DNA from: Thinopyrum elongatum | Lineage: Eukaryota; Streptophyta; Magnoliopsida; Poales; Poaceae | Reading direction: 5' to 3' | NCBI GenBank assembly: GCA_011799875.1 | Contig: CM022299.1 | Location: forward strand, 354,002,526 to 354,066,525 | Length of the DNA stretch: 64,000 bases | In this document: piece by piece, positions 10,961 through 23,643 of the stretch | Layout: every line of letters begins with the position of its first letter | Numbering within the stretch: the first letter of the stretch is position 1 | Notes under the pieces: generated by a model | Databases searched by the model: none | The model's input: the letters and a program-made list of their open reading frames with translations, nothing else | What the model was told of the DNA's origin: nothing | Program-made: the position numbers and the translations under genes

Positions 10961-13208
10961 AATGGTCCGAAGAGAATGAGAAGGAAGTTAAGCCAGCTCA
11001 CTTTTGGACAGAGCATGAGTGGATGCAGAGGGTGCTCACGAATATCATCAATTGCCATGTAGTGAGGGATGAGGGGATGTTCTACTGCTAGGCAGAGAGT
11101 CAAGAAGAACGAGAATTGAGAAGTAAACATCAAAATGGCGAAGGATATTATGGCGGAAGGATGGATATATATGCTTTCTAGAAAAACGTCGAACATTAAA
11201 TTATGTCATGACACAATGCTTATTACCTTGTGATCCTTACTTTATATGTATGTGTGTCATATGTTTATATATTTACCTTGTAATCACTTCTATATGTATA
11301 TATTTTGAATGTTATTGTGTGATAAAAATAACATATGGGTCCGCGAGAAGAACTGTGGGTGGTCGTATTTGCGACGGACATGGAGAAGCACTATCTATGG
11401 ACGTGAGACAAGTATCGGGAAGAGTACCTCAGAGAGGCAATGTTAGCTTGGGTCAGAAGTGTTCCAATGGCTCAGTGTTCTCTCCTAGCAATGGAGAAGA
11501 TAGAAGAGAGGCGGTTCAATGACCTCGCGGTGTGCATGCTGATGGAGGTGACCCCGGATGAGAGGCTAAGGATCTGCCAGGGTCCGAGTCCAACCACCAT
11601 ACCCACGCTGGGTGAGGTACTTCAATGGGCTTTTTGAGAGGCTAAATCTCCAATTCCAGAGCAAGCGGCCCATTGGTCCCCGTTCGTTCCATCCACTAGT
11701 AATTCATGCAGTATGTGTGGCTTCTACTAACGCTCTACGTGTTGAACATCGCCCGACACTCCTTTCACTCCTAAACAACTCATGAAGCCATTAATCATGT
11801 GTGATGAGCGACATATATATGTTTATTGTTATAATGCACTTGTTATATTTTCTTTATAACTACTACTTTCTATTAATAAGACATCATTGTAATGTGGTGT
11901 CTGTATGTGGATCAGTGTTAAAACTAGAATTTATGTATCCCATGCAATATGATGATCTAATCCAGGTGCATGTTGTAATAGCATCAATTCGGCATCAGTT
12001 AATAACAGTGGCAGGCACCAAATTATGTGGCGGGCGGCGGTAAGTGCCCGCCATTGCTACATAAAATTTCTGTGGCGGACGGTGGAAAGTGCCCGCCACT
12101 GTTGATGGGTTACCACTAGCGGGAAGGCGCCCGCCACTGATAGCATATTGGCAGTTGCGGAAGGTCAGTGGCGGGCCCTCCCGACAGCCTTGCTCGCCAC
12201 TACTAGGCTTTTTCCACCCGCCACTGCTAGGCATTCATACAGTAGTGTATATTGCCATGCAACTTCCATCGTTACTATTCACATGAGTTGAGCATTTATT
12301 GTCATTTTGCTTTGCATGATCATGTAGAGCTGACATGATATTTGTGGCAAAGCCACTGTTCATCATTGTTATACATGTTATGCTAGATCATTGCACATCC
12401 TGGTACATTGCCAAAGGTATTCATATGTAGTCATATCATTCAGTTTATCGAGTTGTAAGTAAATAAAAGTGTGATGATCATCATCATTAGAGCATTGTCC
12501 CAGTGAGGAAAAGAATGATGGAGACTGATGAGTCCTCAAAATGTGGGGATGAGGTTCATGATATTGTTCTATAAAAAAGAAAAAAAGAAAGAGAATAAAA
12601 GAGAGAAGGGGTAATGCTACTATCCTTTACCATACTTGTGCTTCAAAGTAGCATCATGTTCTTCATATAGAGAGTCTCCATAATTTGTCACTTTCATATA
12701 CTAGTGGGAATTTTTAAATTAAGAGAACTTGACTTTCATATTTTGATGATGGACTTCCTCAAATGCCCGAGGTCTTCATGAGCAAGTAAGTCGGATGCAC
12801 ACCCACTTAGTTTCTTTCATACACTTATAGCTCTAGTGCATCCGTTGCATGGCAATCCCTACTCCTCATATCAATATCGATTGAAAGGCCTCTCCATCGC
12901 CTAACAATCTGCTTTGTTTGGCACCAGGGTGTTCATGATTTATACTTCGTGCTAGGAAGACTGAGTTATGCCATGCTTACATGATTAAATGAGTAGGAAT
13001 AACATTCATTGACATAGATATTTTGAAGAGTGATGATTATTTTCTAGAATTCTTTTATATTGTTTTGATATCTATTATGTTGTTGTTTCTCAACATTCAT
13101 ACCTGAAATATTACATGATTAAGACATGTTGGGTAGCATTCAACATAAAAAATTCTATCTTTATCATTTACCTACTCGAGGACGAGCAGGAATTAAGCTT
13201 TGGGATGC

Positions 13209-14931
13209 TGATACGTCTCCAACGTATCTATAATTTTGGATTGTTTCATGCTATTATATTATCAATCTTGTATGCTTTATATGCAATTTTATATCATTTT
13301 TTGGAACTAACCTATTAGCTCAGTGCCTAGCGCCACTTCCTATTTTATCCTATTTTCTTGTTTTGCAGAAAAACCATACCAAACGAATTACAAACACGGT
13401 GAAACTTTATGGTGATTTTTTCTGGACCAAAAGAAACCCTAGAAGCTTCGGGGGGAGGCCAGAAGATCTACGAGAGAGCCACATGCAAACACGGCACGGG
13501 CGCACCACCTGAGCTTGTGGGCCCCTCAGCGGTCCCCTTGACCTAACTCTAGCGCTATAAATTCCCTAAAATCGAGAAACCCCCAATGCGAGACCCGGAA
13601 CAATTTTATCACCGCCGCAGGCCTTTGTTCTTCCGCGATACCATTTGGAGGCCTCCGTCGATACTCTGCTGGAGGGGAAATCGATCACAGAGGCCATCTT
13701 CCTCAACCATTCTGCCTCCATGATGATGTGTGAGTAGTTCTCATAGGACCTAGGGTCCATAGCAGTAGCTAAGGCATAAATCACCGGTTCAACTCCGATA
13801 AAGGCCTTTTTAAATTAGTGGTAGAGTAATCTCTTGCAAAGACGTAAGTCATTGGTTCGAATCTGATAGAGTACTTTTCTACTAAATTGATTCATTTTTC
13901 TTTGTTTTTGAAACTTTGTCATATTTTTAGACAATTTTATGACTTAGTGCGGGATAGATGGCTCTCTCTCTCTCTCTCTCTTTGATCTTCAATACAATGT
14001 TCTCTTTGGAGATCGATTCAATGTAATCCTTTTGCGGTGTGTTTGTTGGGATCCAATGAATTATGGGTTTATGACCAGATTATTCACTGAAAGTAATTTA
14101 GTATTTTTCTGAGATTTATTATGTGTGATTTTATAGCCTTGTGTTTCTCTCTGATCTATCCGTCAAGTTTGGCCAATTAGATTGATTTATCTTCAATGGC
14201 AAGGTGCTTGGTAGTAGGTTCAATCTTGCAGTGTCCTCACTCTGTGACAGGAGGAGTAGCGGGGCACACATTTGTAGTGTTCCTAGTAAGGGTAAAATGA
14301 CGGGGTTCAAACATATTATTTGGTCTTACTTTGTCTACATTATGTCATCATGCTCCAAGCATTACTGTGTTTGTTATGAACTTAATACCTTAAGATGCAT
14401 GCTAGATAGAGGTCAAGGGGTGGAGTAATAGTAGTAGATGTAGATGGATGTCGGTTTGCTTGTCTCGGACATAATGCCTATATATTGAGCATGCCATAAA
14501 TAACATCATAATTATGCGCTTTTCTATCATTTGCCCAACAGTAATTTGTTCACCCACCGTTACTACACTCATGAGAGAGATGCCTCCAATGAAAACTATG
14601 GCCCCCGGGTCCAATCAGTTCATATTACAAAAGCCCTAAATACCTTGTTGCAATTTATTATCTTTTATTTTGTTTTTGTAATTTATCTATCTATGATTAC
14701 CAGAATTAATCCTTGCAATTAACGAGTACAAGGGGATTGACAACCCTCTTGCTCGCGTTGGGTGCAAGTATTTGTTTTGTGTGTGTGTGTGCAGGTACTT
14801 GTTACATTTGTTTGCGTGAGTCCCCTACTGGTTCAATAAACCTTGGTTCTTAACTCAGGGAAATACTATGTGCTACTATACTACATCACCCTTCCTCTTC
14901 GGGGAAATCCCAACGCCTATCACAAGTAGCA
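13209..14931 (+). repeat. 3' LTR of the Athila-type remnant
   Basis: The 1723-bp LTR starts TGATACGTCTCCAACGTATC and ends TATCACAAGTAGCA. It is the same family, in opposite orientation, as the solo LTR at 24072-25675. It includes a (CT)n tract at about 13962-13981 and a (GT)n tract near 14773-14790. The 5 bp on either side (GATGC and GTCTT) differ, as expected because the left flank is the element's own internal DNA. Confidence 0.85.
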
Positions 14932-16632
14932 GTCTTCTCTCTCTTTATTAATATCTCTCTTTGAACATAGGTGCACTATTGATCGGGGTCGATGTCGATC
15001 TATTTAATATCTCGACCAGTCGCGGGTGTCTTAATTAATTATTTGTGTGTCCCCCTTGAATATATGAAATTGATCATGTATGGTAATTAGTTGTTGGAGT
15101 TAGTGGGTGCATGTTTAATTTTTTTTCAGGGATATATATGGAGCCAGTGTTTTAAAAAAATGTTGACTCGTCGACATTATATTTTATCAAATTTCTGACA
15201 AACTCATTTTTGTCAAATATTAGCAAAGGTCATGCCGAAATTTTGTTTGACGTGTTAATGTTGGTTCTATCTTTATTCCTTGTATGAGCATGTTTGGTAG
15301 GTCAACATAATGGGTCGAAGTATAAAAGAGTTCATGGCATTTGCCTTGTAATACATGAGGTGAATGGGTCACAACGACTTATGTTGTCCGTGTCGTACAT
15401 GCGAAAACATGCATCTGTATATGGCTGCTACTGGCAAAGTGGAGGCTCATTTTATCATGTGCAGTTTCATGAATAATTACACATGGTGGACACGTCACGG
15501 GGTGGAGGATCTTGAGAATGTTCATGACATACATGAAGAAGCAGGAAATGAACAGTCGGAATATGAAGGAAAGATGGAGCACGAAGATGTGCCCAAACAT
15601 GATGAATAGGATGGACATGATGAAGAGGCGGACGGCATGATGAAGAGGTGGCTAGTCATGATGAAGAGGCCGACGTGGCAGCCATCCAGGAAACGATCGA
15701 CACGATGTATCGAGCACCACACACATTGATCGATCAATCTTGTTCTCCAAGGAAGAGAGCCCAAACACGTGGCGGCCACCCAACTTGATGAAGAGAGTCT
15801 CCCTCAAGCTTGGGGGAGGTTTTGTGCTTTTGAAAGAAATGCCCCCAACCATCCTATCAAGGAACATGAATTACTTGATATGTTTTAGCTGGACTTCTGG
15901 GGTACTGTACATTGAGAGAAAACCTAGCTGGGGGTGGGGGTACCATGCGACAACAACGCAATGGGAGTAGTGTACACATCGATCGAGAGGCAACTCAACT
16001 CTATGTAGCACGCACGAGGGACACAGCAAATCCATGAGGGCTCCTCACAATGCAACCACAACAACTACACTCACGCATACAAAGGCCTCCAACTAACGCG
16101 CGCATGATGCAACCTGGGGGGGTCACTACTCACGCATACGGCTTTGCACAGTACTGTGAACTACACATCATCGATCGCACGCTATAGCGAGCGAGAGTAT
16201 GATGACTAGCTCTTTCATGTAGGTATTCCACATAGTTATTATCCCAACGAAGAGTGGAGGAGAGTAGTTATGAGCAAAGTTTCTGTCACACACAAGTTGC
16301 CACAGTTCTAATGTGAAGTAACTGCTTGTGCTTTTGTAGAAGCTATTAGTGTTCTAGGAGTCAAATAACTAGATTCGTGAATATGGTGAGATGGTGGCAG
16401 CGAAAATAATATTGACTTGGAAGTAGAAGGCATAAAATAAAGACTGGAAATAAAAGTGCTTTCGTGAAGTAGAGAGATTAGGTGCGGAGAAACTTCAGAT
16501 CATGGTATACCTCAAGTCTGCTAGTGCAATGGTAACCCCGGTTACCTGTATCATGAGTTTAGTATTTGATTTGCTTGTTCTGTAGGGTGATCACCCTAGA
16601 GGTATGGAACTCCTCCTCACGGGATGTGTTAC
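14932..16632 (+). mobile_element. CACTA element, left part (split by the 16633-26772 insertion)
   Basis: This segment carries a CACTA transposase-associated domain remnant and a decayed unit of the intron repeat seen at 9452-9935. GTTAC at 16628-16632 is the TSD of the Athila-type insertion. The CACTA sequence resumes at 26778 and reaches a terminus near 28411. The left terminus is not visible; the segment begins directly after an Athila-type LTR. About 970 bp downstream of the coding remnant (15650-16630) show no recognisable gene. Confidence 0.55.
15310..15609 (+). pseudogene. CACTA transposase-associated domain (Transpos_assoc) remnant
   Basis: From an ATG at 15310 (MGRSIKEFMAFAL) the frame meets TAA at 15349-15351 and TGA at 15361-15363, then stays open to 15609. 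The pattern CCPCRTCENM...HFIMCSFMNNYTWWTRHG matches the zinc-binding Transpos_assoc domain found at the N-terminus of plant CACTA (TNP2-type) transposases: Cys-x-Cys-x2-Cys, then a His-containing stretch, then a W-x-x-HG end. The acidic tail (EDLENVHDIHEEAG...) is also typical. The TNP2 catalytic domain is absent. Two in-frame stops make it a pseudogene. Confidence 0.65.
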
Positions 16633-18154
16633 TGATGACCCACAAGTATAGGGGATCAATCATAGTCCTTTAGATAAGTAAGAGTGTCGAACCCAACAAG
16701 GAGCAGAAGGAAATGACAAGCGGTTTTCAGCAAGGTATTTTCTGCAGGCACTAAAATTATCGGTAACAGATAGTTTGGTAATAAGATAATTCGTAACGGG
16801 TAACAAGTAACAAGTGTAACAAAGGTGCAGCAAGGTGGCCCAATCTTTTTTGTAGCAAAGGGTAAGCCTGGACGAACTCTTATATAAAGCAAAGTGCTCC
16901 CGAGGACACATGGGAATTATCGTCAAGTTAGTTTTCATCATGCTCATATGATTCACGTTCGTTACTTTGAGAATTTGATATGTGGGTGGACCGGTGCTTG
17001 GGTGCTGTCCTTACTTGGACAAGCCTCCCACTTATGATTAACCCCTCTCGCAAGCATCCACAACTACGAAAGAAGAATTAAGATAAATCTAACCATAGCA
17101 TGAAACATGTGGATCCAAATCAGCCCCTTACGAAGCAACGCATAAACTAGGGATTAAGCTTCTGTCACTCTAGCAACCCATCATCTACTTATTACTTCCC
17201 AATGCCTTCCCCTAGGCCCAAACAATGGTGAAGTGTCATGTAGTTGACGTTCACATAACACCATTAGAGGAGAGACAACATACATCTCATCAAAATATCG
17301 AACGAATACCAAATTCACATGATTACTTATAACAAGACTTCTCCCATGTCCTCAGGAACAAACAAAACTACTCACAAAGCATAATCATGTTCAAGATCAG
17401 AGGGGTAATAAATATCATTAATGATCTGAACATATGATCTTCCGCCAAATAAACCAACTAGCATCAACTACAAGGAGTAATCAACACTACTAGCAACCCA
17501 CAGGTACCAATCTGAGGTTTTGAGACAAAGATTGAATACAAGAGATGAACTAGGGTGTGAGAGGAGATGGTGCTGGTGAAGATGTTGATGAAGATTGACC
17601 CTCCCTCGATGAGAGGATCGTTGGTGATGACGATGGCTTTGATTTCCCCCTCCCGGAGGGAAGTTTCCCCGGTAGAATAGCTCCGCCGGAGCCCTAGGTT
17701 GCTTCTGCCCAGGTTCTGCCTCGAGACGGCGGTGCTTCGTCCCGAAAGCTTCCTTCTGATTTTTTCTAGGTCAAAGCCTTTCATATAGCAGAAGATGTGT
17801 ACCGGATGATGGCCAGGGGGCCCACAAGCCCTGGAGGCGCGCCCTGGGGGGTAGGGCGCGCCCCCAGGCTTGTGGCCTCCTGGTGGGTCCCCTTCTGTTG
17901 TTTCTTCGCCCAATATTTTTTATATATTCCAAAATAATTTTTCGTAAAGTTTCAGGACATTTGGAGTTGTGTTGAATAGGTATCTCAGATTTGCTCCTTT
18001 CCGGTCCAGAATTCCAGCTGCCGGCATTCTCCCTCTTCATGTAAACCTTGTAAAATAAGAGAGAAAAGGCATAAGAATTCTATCTTAAAGTGTAATAACA
18101 GTCCATAATAAAATAAATATTAACATAAAAACATGATGCAAAATGTACGTATCA
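16633..18154 (-). repeat. 3' LTR of the Athila-type element
   Basis: The 1522-bp LTR reads TGATACGTACATTTTGCATC from 18154 leftward and ends GGGTCATCA at 16633. It aligns over its full length with the interrupted copy at 23644-26772, with scattered single-base differences and small indels. Confidence 0.9.
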
Positions 18155-18166
18155 ACTCCCCCAAGC
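18155..18166 (-). other. Polypurine tract before the 3' LTR
   Basis: On the minus strand the sequence just before the LTR reads AAGCTTGGGGGAGT, the purine-rich primer site for plus-strand cDNA synthesis. Confidence 0.75.
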
Positions 18167-19718
18167 TTAGATCTCGCTTGTCCTCAAGCGAAAGCCGAAG
18201 TCGATAATCATGACCACATGTTTAGAGATAGAGGTGTCGATAAAATTAAATACGGACATGAGGGCATCATGATCATCTTTAGCACAACAACATATTGTAA
18301 TATAACTTCTTATGCCAAAGTGATAATTCATTCATAAAGTAAAGTATAGACCCAAGAATTTTATTGAAAACGAACAAACTATGATCTCAATCATTGAAGC
18401 AAATGCAATTTATCATAACATCGGAAAGAGTCAATGCAAGAGCTTTTAATTAGCAAGTTCACATACTCAACCATCATTTAATCTTTCATAATTGCTAACA
18501 CTCACGTGATACTTATGAGATCAAAGCTTCAATCAGACACATAGGAAGATAGGGGCTTATGGTTTTGCCTCCCAACCATTTACCTCAAGGGTAACGTCAA
18601 CAATAATAATTTACGAACACCTACATCCGAGTGGGTATACATGTCTGGATCATCCCCAACACATAGTGCTTGACGAAAAAAAATATAAAAGGAAGGGTGA
18701 AGATCACCATGACTCTTGTATAAAAGTAAGAAATAAAAGATAGGCCCTTTGCAGAGGGAAGTAGAGGTTGTCATGCACTTTTATGGTTGGATGCACGAAA
18801 TCTTAATGCAAAAGAATGTCACTTTATATTGCCGCTTGTGATGGAGAACTTTATTATGCAGTCCGTCGCTTTTATTTCTTCCCCATCACAAGTTCATATA
18901 AAGTTTATTTTCCTCACACTAAAAGATCATACATATTTAGAGAGCAATTTTTATTACTTGCACCGATGACAACTTACTTGAAGGATCTTACTCAATCCAT
19001 AGGTAGATATAGTGGACTCTCATGGAAAAAAACTGGGTTAAGGGATTTTGGATGCACAAGTAGTATCTCTACTTGGTGCAGAAGATTTGGATAGCATAGG
19101 ATGAGAAGCAAGCTCAACATGTCGGAGGATCCATGACAATATAACTTCTATTCGGATATAAGAAAACATAACTCATTATGTTGTCTTCCTTGTCCAACAT
19201 CAATCTTTTAGCATATAATATTTTAATGAGTGCTCACAATCACAAAAGATGTCCAAGATAGTGTATTTATATGTGAGACCTCTCTTTCTTTATTACTTCC
19301 TATTAATTGCAACAATGACCAAAACTATGTTTGTCAACCCTCAATAAATTTCATGTGACATACTTCTTATATGTGAAGTCATAACTTTCCATAGGATTAT
19401 TGTATAATCTTTTATTTCTTTTATTCTTTTCCCAAGATCAAAGCAAGAAAGCAAAGCCCTTAACTCAAAACTAATCTTTATTATAAAACTCTCGCACTCG
19501 ATTACATAGATAGAACATAAAGCAAAAACTCAAAGACTAGATCAAACTAAAACTTATATTCTACTAGATCAAGATCGAACTAAGATAAACAATAATGGTA
19601 AAGAAGTGATGGTGATACGATACCGGGACACCTCCCCCAAGCTTGGCACAAGCCAAGGGGAGTGCCCATACCCATGTACTCAAGTCTCCTTTTTCGGAGG
19701 TGGTGGTGATGAAGTTGA
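18167..19718. other. Non-coding 3' internal region of the Athila-type element
   Basis: This AT-rich region lies between the polypurine tract and the 3' ORF. Only short chance frames are present on either strand. Part of the 19620-19650 sequence (CCTCCCCCAAGCTTGG) resembles the polypurine tract complement, a duplication seen in several Athila-type elements. Confidence 0.5.
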
Positions 19719-20201
19719 TTATGTGGGAGGCTTGTCCTCCGTCTTCCAAGGCATAGGCTCACCATCGTAAAAGGATGAACGAGTTGCCAGAATCCTCAAA
19801 TCTGCAGCCAAACTCACCTTCTTAAACCTGTATTCATACTCACAATTTTGGTTTTGCAGGTAATAGATCTGGGCTTGGAAATGCTCGATTTTCTCATGAA
19901 GCTTGAAGATGGCCTCTCCAATATCATTGTTGTCCAGCTTGTGGTAATGGGTGAACTCCATGATCAGGGAGTGGTTGGCGTTGAGTCTGCATTCCACCAT
20001 CCCTTGGCACTTGAAGACCTCCTGCTCCACCTCTTCGAGCCTGGCCTCCATGCTTCTGGTCCTCCTTGGACCTTGAACATCCCGGATGTAAAGCACCCCC
20101 TCACGCATCTCAATGGTTTGAGGGTGTTGCATCACCTCCAGAAGGTAAGGGTTGATGACCTACCCGTAGAACTTGTCCTTGGGGGCGCTTGGAGACGTCA
20201 T
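19719..20201 (-). pseudogene. 3' ORF of the Athila-type element, coiled-coil, one stop codon
   Basis: The likely start is the ATG at 20199-20201 (MTSPSAPKDKFYG), followed after 13 codons by an in-frame TAG at 20160-20162. The frame then runs on without stops for about 147 codons (VINPYLLEVMQHPQTIEMR...) to 19719. The middle (TRSMEARLEEVEQEVFKC and KLHEKIEHFQAQIYYLQNQN) has heptad-like hydrophobic spacing, consistent with coiled coil. Position between pol and the 3' LTR corresponds to the env-like location of Athila elements, but I see no signal peptide or membrane segment. Function unknown. Confidence 0.55.
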
Positions 20202-20517
20202 GGCGATCTAGATCTATCAGAAAAATAGCTCGAAACAAGAAAAGAGGATATTGCCGTGATACGGTGGTCAAAACCTTTGGGAGATTATATAATGAATTTT
20301 TACCGTGCGAAACAAGTATTCTGGAAGAAAACGGAGTCCGGAGGGCACACGAGGTGGCCACAAGCTTGGCAGGCGTGCCCCCCAGGCTTGTCGCCTGCTC
20401 GTGCAATTTTCAGACTAATTTTTTTCCTAATTTTTTAAATATTCCAAAACGGAGTAAAACTGCTTTTGGAAAACTTTTGGAGTCGGTTTACTTATCGTAT
20501 CACATACCTATTCCTTT

Positions 20518-22077
20518 TCAGGGTTCTGGAGCGTGCTGGAAGGTTCCCCTTATGTACTCCTCCAGTGTTATGGTATGAATAATATTAGTTTCAACATTTA
20601 TGGGCGTACCTGACATATAATGTTTCATTCTTTCCCCATTCACCACCTTCGGGTTATTGCCATCGGCATAGTTGATCTTGATGGCACCGGAGCGATAAAC
20701 TTCCTTGATAATATAAGGACCTTCCCATTTAGAGAGAAGTTTTCCTGAAAAAAATCTTAAACGAGAATTGTATAGCAAGACTCGGTCACCTACATTAAAT
20801 TCACGCTTTTGTATCCCTTTGTCATGCCATCTTTTAACTTTTTCTTTAAACAACTTGGCATTTTCATAGGCTTGGGTTCTCCATTCATCAAGTGAGCTAA
20901 TGTCAAATAACCTATTCTCACCAGCAAGTTTGAAGTCATAGTTGAGTTCTTTAATTGCCCAATAAGCTTTATGTTCCAATTCAAGAGGTAAGTGACATGC
21001 TTTTCCATATACCATTTTATATGGAGACATACCCATAGGATTTTTATAAGCAGTTCTATAAGCCCATAATGCACCATCGAGTTTCTTAGACCAATTCTTC
21101 CTAGATCTATTAACAGTATTTTGGAAGATCAATTTTATTTCTCTCTTACATGACCACTAGACTGAGGATGATATGGAGATGCAATTATATGGTTAACATC
21201 ATACTTAGCAAGCAATTTACGGAAATCACAACGAATAAAATGTGAACCACCATCAGTCATTAAATATCTAGGGACTCCAAACCTCGGGAAAATAACTTCT
21301 TTAAGCATTTTAATAGAAGTATTGTGATCAGCACTACTAGTTGGAATAGCTTCTACCCACTTAGTAATGTAATCAACAGCAACTAAAATATGAGTATACC
21401 CATTGGAGGAAGGAAAAAGTCCCATATAATCAAATCCCCAAACATCAAATGGTTCAATAACAAGTGAATATTTCATTTCTTACTACTTCTTTCATCTTTG
21501 GATTTAACCATCGCTGGTGATCAACAACTGGTTTAGCATCAGGTTCCATATTAGTTTTATGCTGACATAGAGTGGGACTAACGCCCTTAAGATCATCAAG
21601 AGTATATCCAATAGCGGCACGGTGCTTCCTCAGAGTTTTCAATAATCTCTTTTCATCATGCTCTGAAAGGTTAGCACTGATAATAACAGGGTATATCTTC
21701 TTTTCATCGACATAAGCATATTTCAGAGTATCAGGTAATTGTTTAAGATCGAACACAGGATCACTCTTGGGTGGAAGAGGACCTCCAAGAGTCTCAACAG
21801 ACAAATTGTGCTTCAAAACAGGCATTTGTCTAAAGAATATCTCATCTATTTCATTTCTTTCATTCATATGCATATCATTTTCATGGTCTAGCAAATATTG
21901 TTCTAAAGGATCAGTAGGAGGCACATCAATAGAAGCAAGACCAATAATTTCATCCTTACTAGGTAATTCTTTATCACAGGGTTGCCTACGGAATTTGGAG
22001 AAATTAAACTCATGAGACACATCACCAAACCTTACACTAACAGTTTCTTTCTCACAATCTATCTTAGCATTAACCAT
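20518..22077 (-). pseudogene. pol: pol remnant: RT N-terminus joined to integrase, RT core deleted
   Basis: The frame 22077-21454 starts after the protease and contains the RT entry region ([30 protein letters not shown]). At about 21474 it passes abruptly into the integrase core ([44 protein letters not shown]), which is read in a second frame. The YxDD region of RT, all of RNase H and the integrase zinc finger are missing. Near 21130-21150 a small deletion and a frame change remove the segment holding the third catalytic residue (Glu) of the DDE triad. The integrase C-terminal part continues from 21132 to 20518 (WAYRTAYKNPMGMSPYKMVY, GDRVLLYNSRLRFFSGKL, WEGPYIIKEVY). No activity is possible. 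No chromodomain is seen, consistent with Athila. Confidence 0.85.
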
Positions 22078-22079
22078 GT

Positions 22080-22988
22080 TTAAGAAAGGTCTACCAAATA
22101 TAATGGGACAAAATCATCTTGTGGGGAACCAAGAACTAGAAAATCAGTAGGATATTTTATTTTCCCACACAAGACTTCAACATCTCTAACAATCCCAAGT
22201 GTTGTAACAGTGTCTCTATTAGCAAGCTTAATAGTAACATCAATATCTTCTATTTCAGCTGGTGTGATATCATTCATAATTTCTTGATATAAAGTAAATA
22301 GGATAGCACTCACACTAGCACCCAAATCACATAAGCCATGATAACAATGATCTCCTATTTTATCAGAGACAACAGGCATGCCAACAACAGGTCTATGTTT
22401 ATCTTTTTCATCGGGTTTAGCAATTCTAGTGGCTTCATCACAGAAATAAATAACATGCCCAACAATATTTTCAGCCAAGAGATCTTTAACCATAGCAACA
22501 TTAGGTTCACCTTTAATTTGTTCAGGGGGTGTAGGTGTTCTTGTATAACTCTTCCGAACCACAGCTGAAGCTTTAGCATGCTCCTTAATCCTAACAGGAA
22601 AAGGTGGTTTCTCAATATAAGCAGTAGGAAAAACAGGATCAACATTATAAGTGGTGGTTTCTTCTCTAGCTTCAATGGGTTCTACTATTTTTACTTCAAT
22701 GGGAGGATGATATTTAAACCACTTCTCCTTAGGGAGATCAACATGAGTAGCAAATGATTCATAGAAATAAGCTACTATCTCAGAGTCAAGTCCATATTTA
22801 GTGCTAAATTCACGAAAACCATCGGTATCCATAAAAGATTTAAGACAATCAAACTGAAGGTTTATACCTGACTCCTTACCTTCGTTGAGTTCCCAATCTT
22901 CGGAGTTGTGTTTAATTCTTTCCAAAAGATCCCATCTGAATTCAATAGTCTTCTTCATAAAAGAACCAGTACAAGAAGTATCGAGCAT
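22080..22988 (-). pseudogene. pr: gag C-terminus and aspartic protease of the Athila-type element
   Basis: The frame contains the linker typical of Athila-type gag-pol (KYHPPIEVKIVEPIEARE) and the protease with active site CDLGASVSA, followed by LANRDTVTTLGIVRDVEV. At about 22109-22114 one T is missing on the coding strand, so the expected IIFGRPFL block is read in another frame and this frame ends in a short artefact (YLVDLS). Continuation of the polyprotein is in the frame beginning at 22077. Protease would mature the Gag-Pol polyprotein; here it is separated from pol by the frameshift. Confidence 0.8.
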
Positions 22989-23024
22989 GGATTGATCATT
23001 ACGAGAAAGTCGGGCATAAAAATT

Positions 23025-23575
23025 CTAAATAATAATTTCCCCTGAGAGCTCATGATTGGGGCATGAATATAACATTGACTTAAGCCTCCCCCAAGCTTGA
23101 GCGATGCTTTCTCCTTCACGAGGCCAAAAGTTATATATATAATTCCGATCACGATGAACCAGATGCATAGGATAAAACTTCTGGTGAAATTCCAATTTCA
23201 ATCGGTTGTAATTCCAAGCTCCAATATCATCACACAGCCTATACCATGTCAATGCCTTTCCCTTCAAAGATAAAGGGAAGACCTTCTTCTTGACTTCATC
23301 TTCGGGCAAACCTGCAAGCTTAAATAATCCACAAACTTCATCCACATAGATTAGATGCATATCAGGATGTAGTGTTCCATCTCCTGCATAAGGATTAGCT
23401 AGCGGATTCTAAATCATACCCGAAGGAATTTCATAATAAATATTTTCAGTAGGTGCAGTAGGTTGAGGAGCAACTCTTTGTTCTTCCTGTCGAGGTGAAT
23501 ATACCCCGAACAAGCCCGCAAAGGATGATTTTCCATAGTGACAAGTGATAGTATATTTTCAACACGTAATATAAA
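23025..23575 (-). pseudogene. gag: gag of the Athila-type element (broken)
   Basis: The best conserved part (23360-23025) has the retrotransposon gag core: FKLAGLPEDEVKKKVFPLSL, KALTWYRLCDDIGAWNYN, LKLEFHQKFYP and GESIAQAWGRLKSML. Upstream, an in-frame TAG near 23410 interrupts the N-terminal part (PTAPTENIYYEIPSGMI). A stop at about 23025 (SGEIII) separates it from the next frame. Gag would package the RNA in a cytoplasmic particle. Confidence 0.75.
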
Positions 23576-23614
23576 TTTTTCCTTACCAAATTCCACTCAC
23601 CAAAGACACTTCAC

Positions 23615-23632
23615 TCCCCGCCAACGGCACCA
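23615..23632 (-). other. Primer-binding site, tRNA-Asp type
   Basis: The plus strand reads TCCCCGCCAACGGCACCA, one difference from the tRNA-Asp 3' end including CCA. It lies 11 bp inside the 5' LTR on the minus strand. Confidence 0.8.
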
Positions 23633-23643
23633 GAAAAGAGTCT

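Larger units (their letters stand above)
8562..12247 (+). mobile_element. CACTA element carrying an Ulp1-like gene
   Basis: The right end reads GCATTCATACAGTAGTG, that is CACTACTG inverted. The left end reads TACTACTAGAAAGGGC, a mutated CACTACTAGAAA. Both subterminal regions are packed with GTGGCGGGC/GCCCGCCAC modules (8595-8950 and 12005-12240), which act as inverted subterminal repeats. The TSD is not clean: TAT follows the right end, with GAATA around the left. Inside are a GC-rich putative first exon, an intron with tandem repeats, a decayed protease gene and further coding remnants at 11340-11640. Flanking DNA on both sides belongs to one Athila-type element. Confidence 0.75.
8517..14931 (+). 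mobile_element. 3' end of an Athila-type gypsy element, interrupted by CACTA
   Basis: The 3' LTR (13209-14931) is preceded on the plus strand by CTCGAGGACGAGCAGGAATT and AAGCTTTGGGATGC, which I recognise as the pre-LTR tract of Athila-type elements in grasses. The upstream internal part (12248-13208) is AT-rich and non-coding. The CACTA element separates it from a 45-bp remnant at 8517-8561 that reads as its continuation. Everything 5' was removed or displaced by the copia element ending at 8516. No gag or pol remains. Confidence 0.7.
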
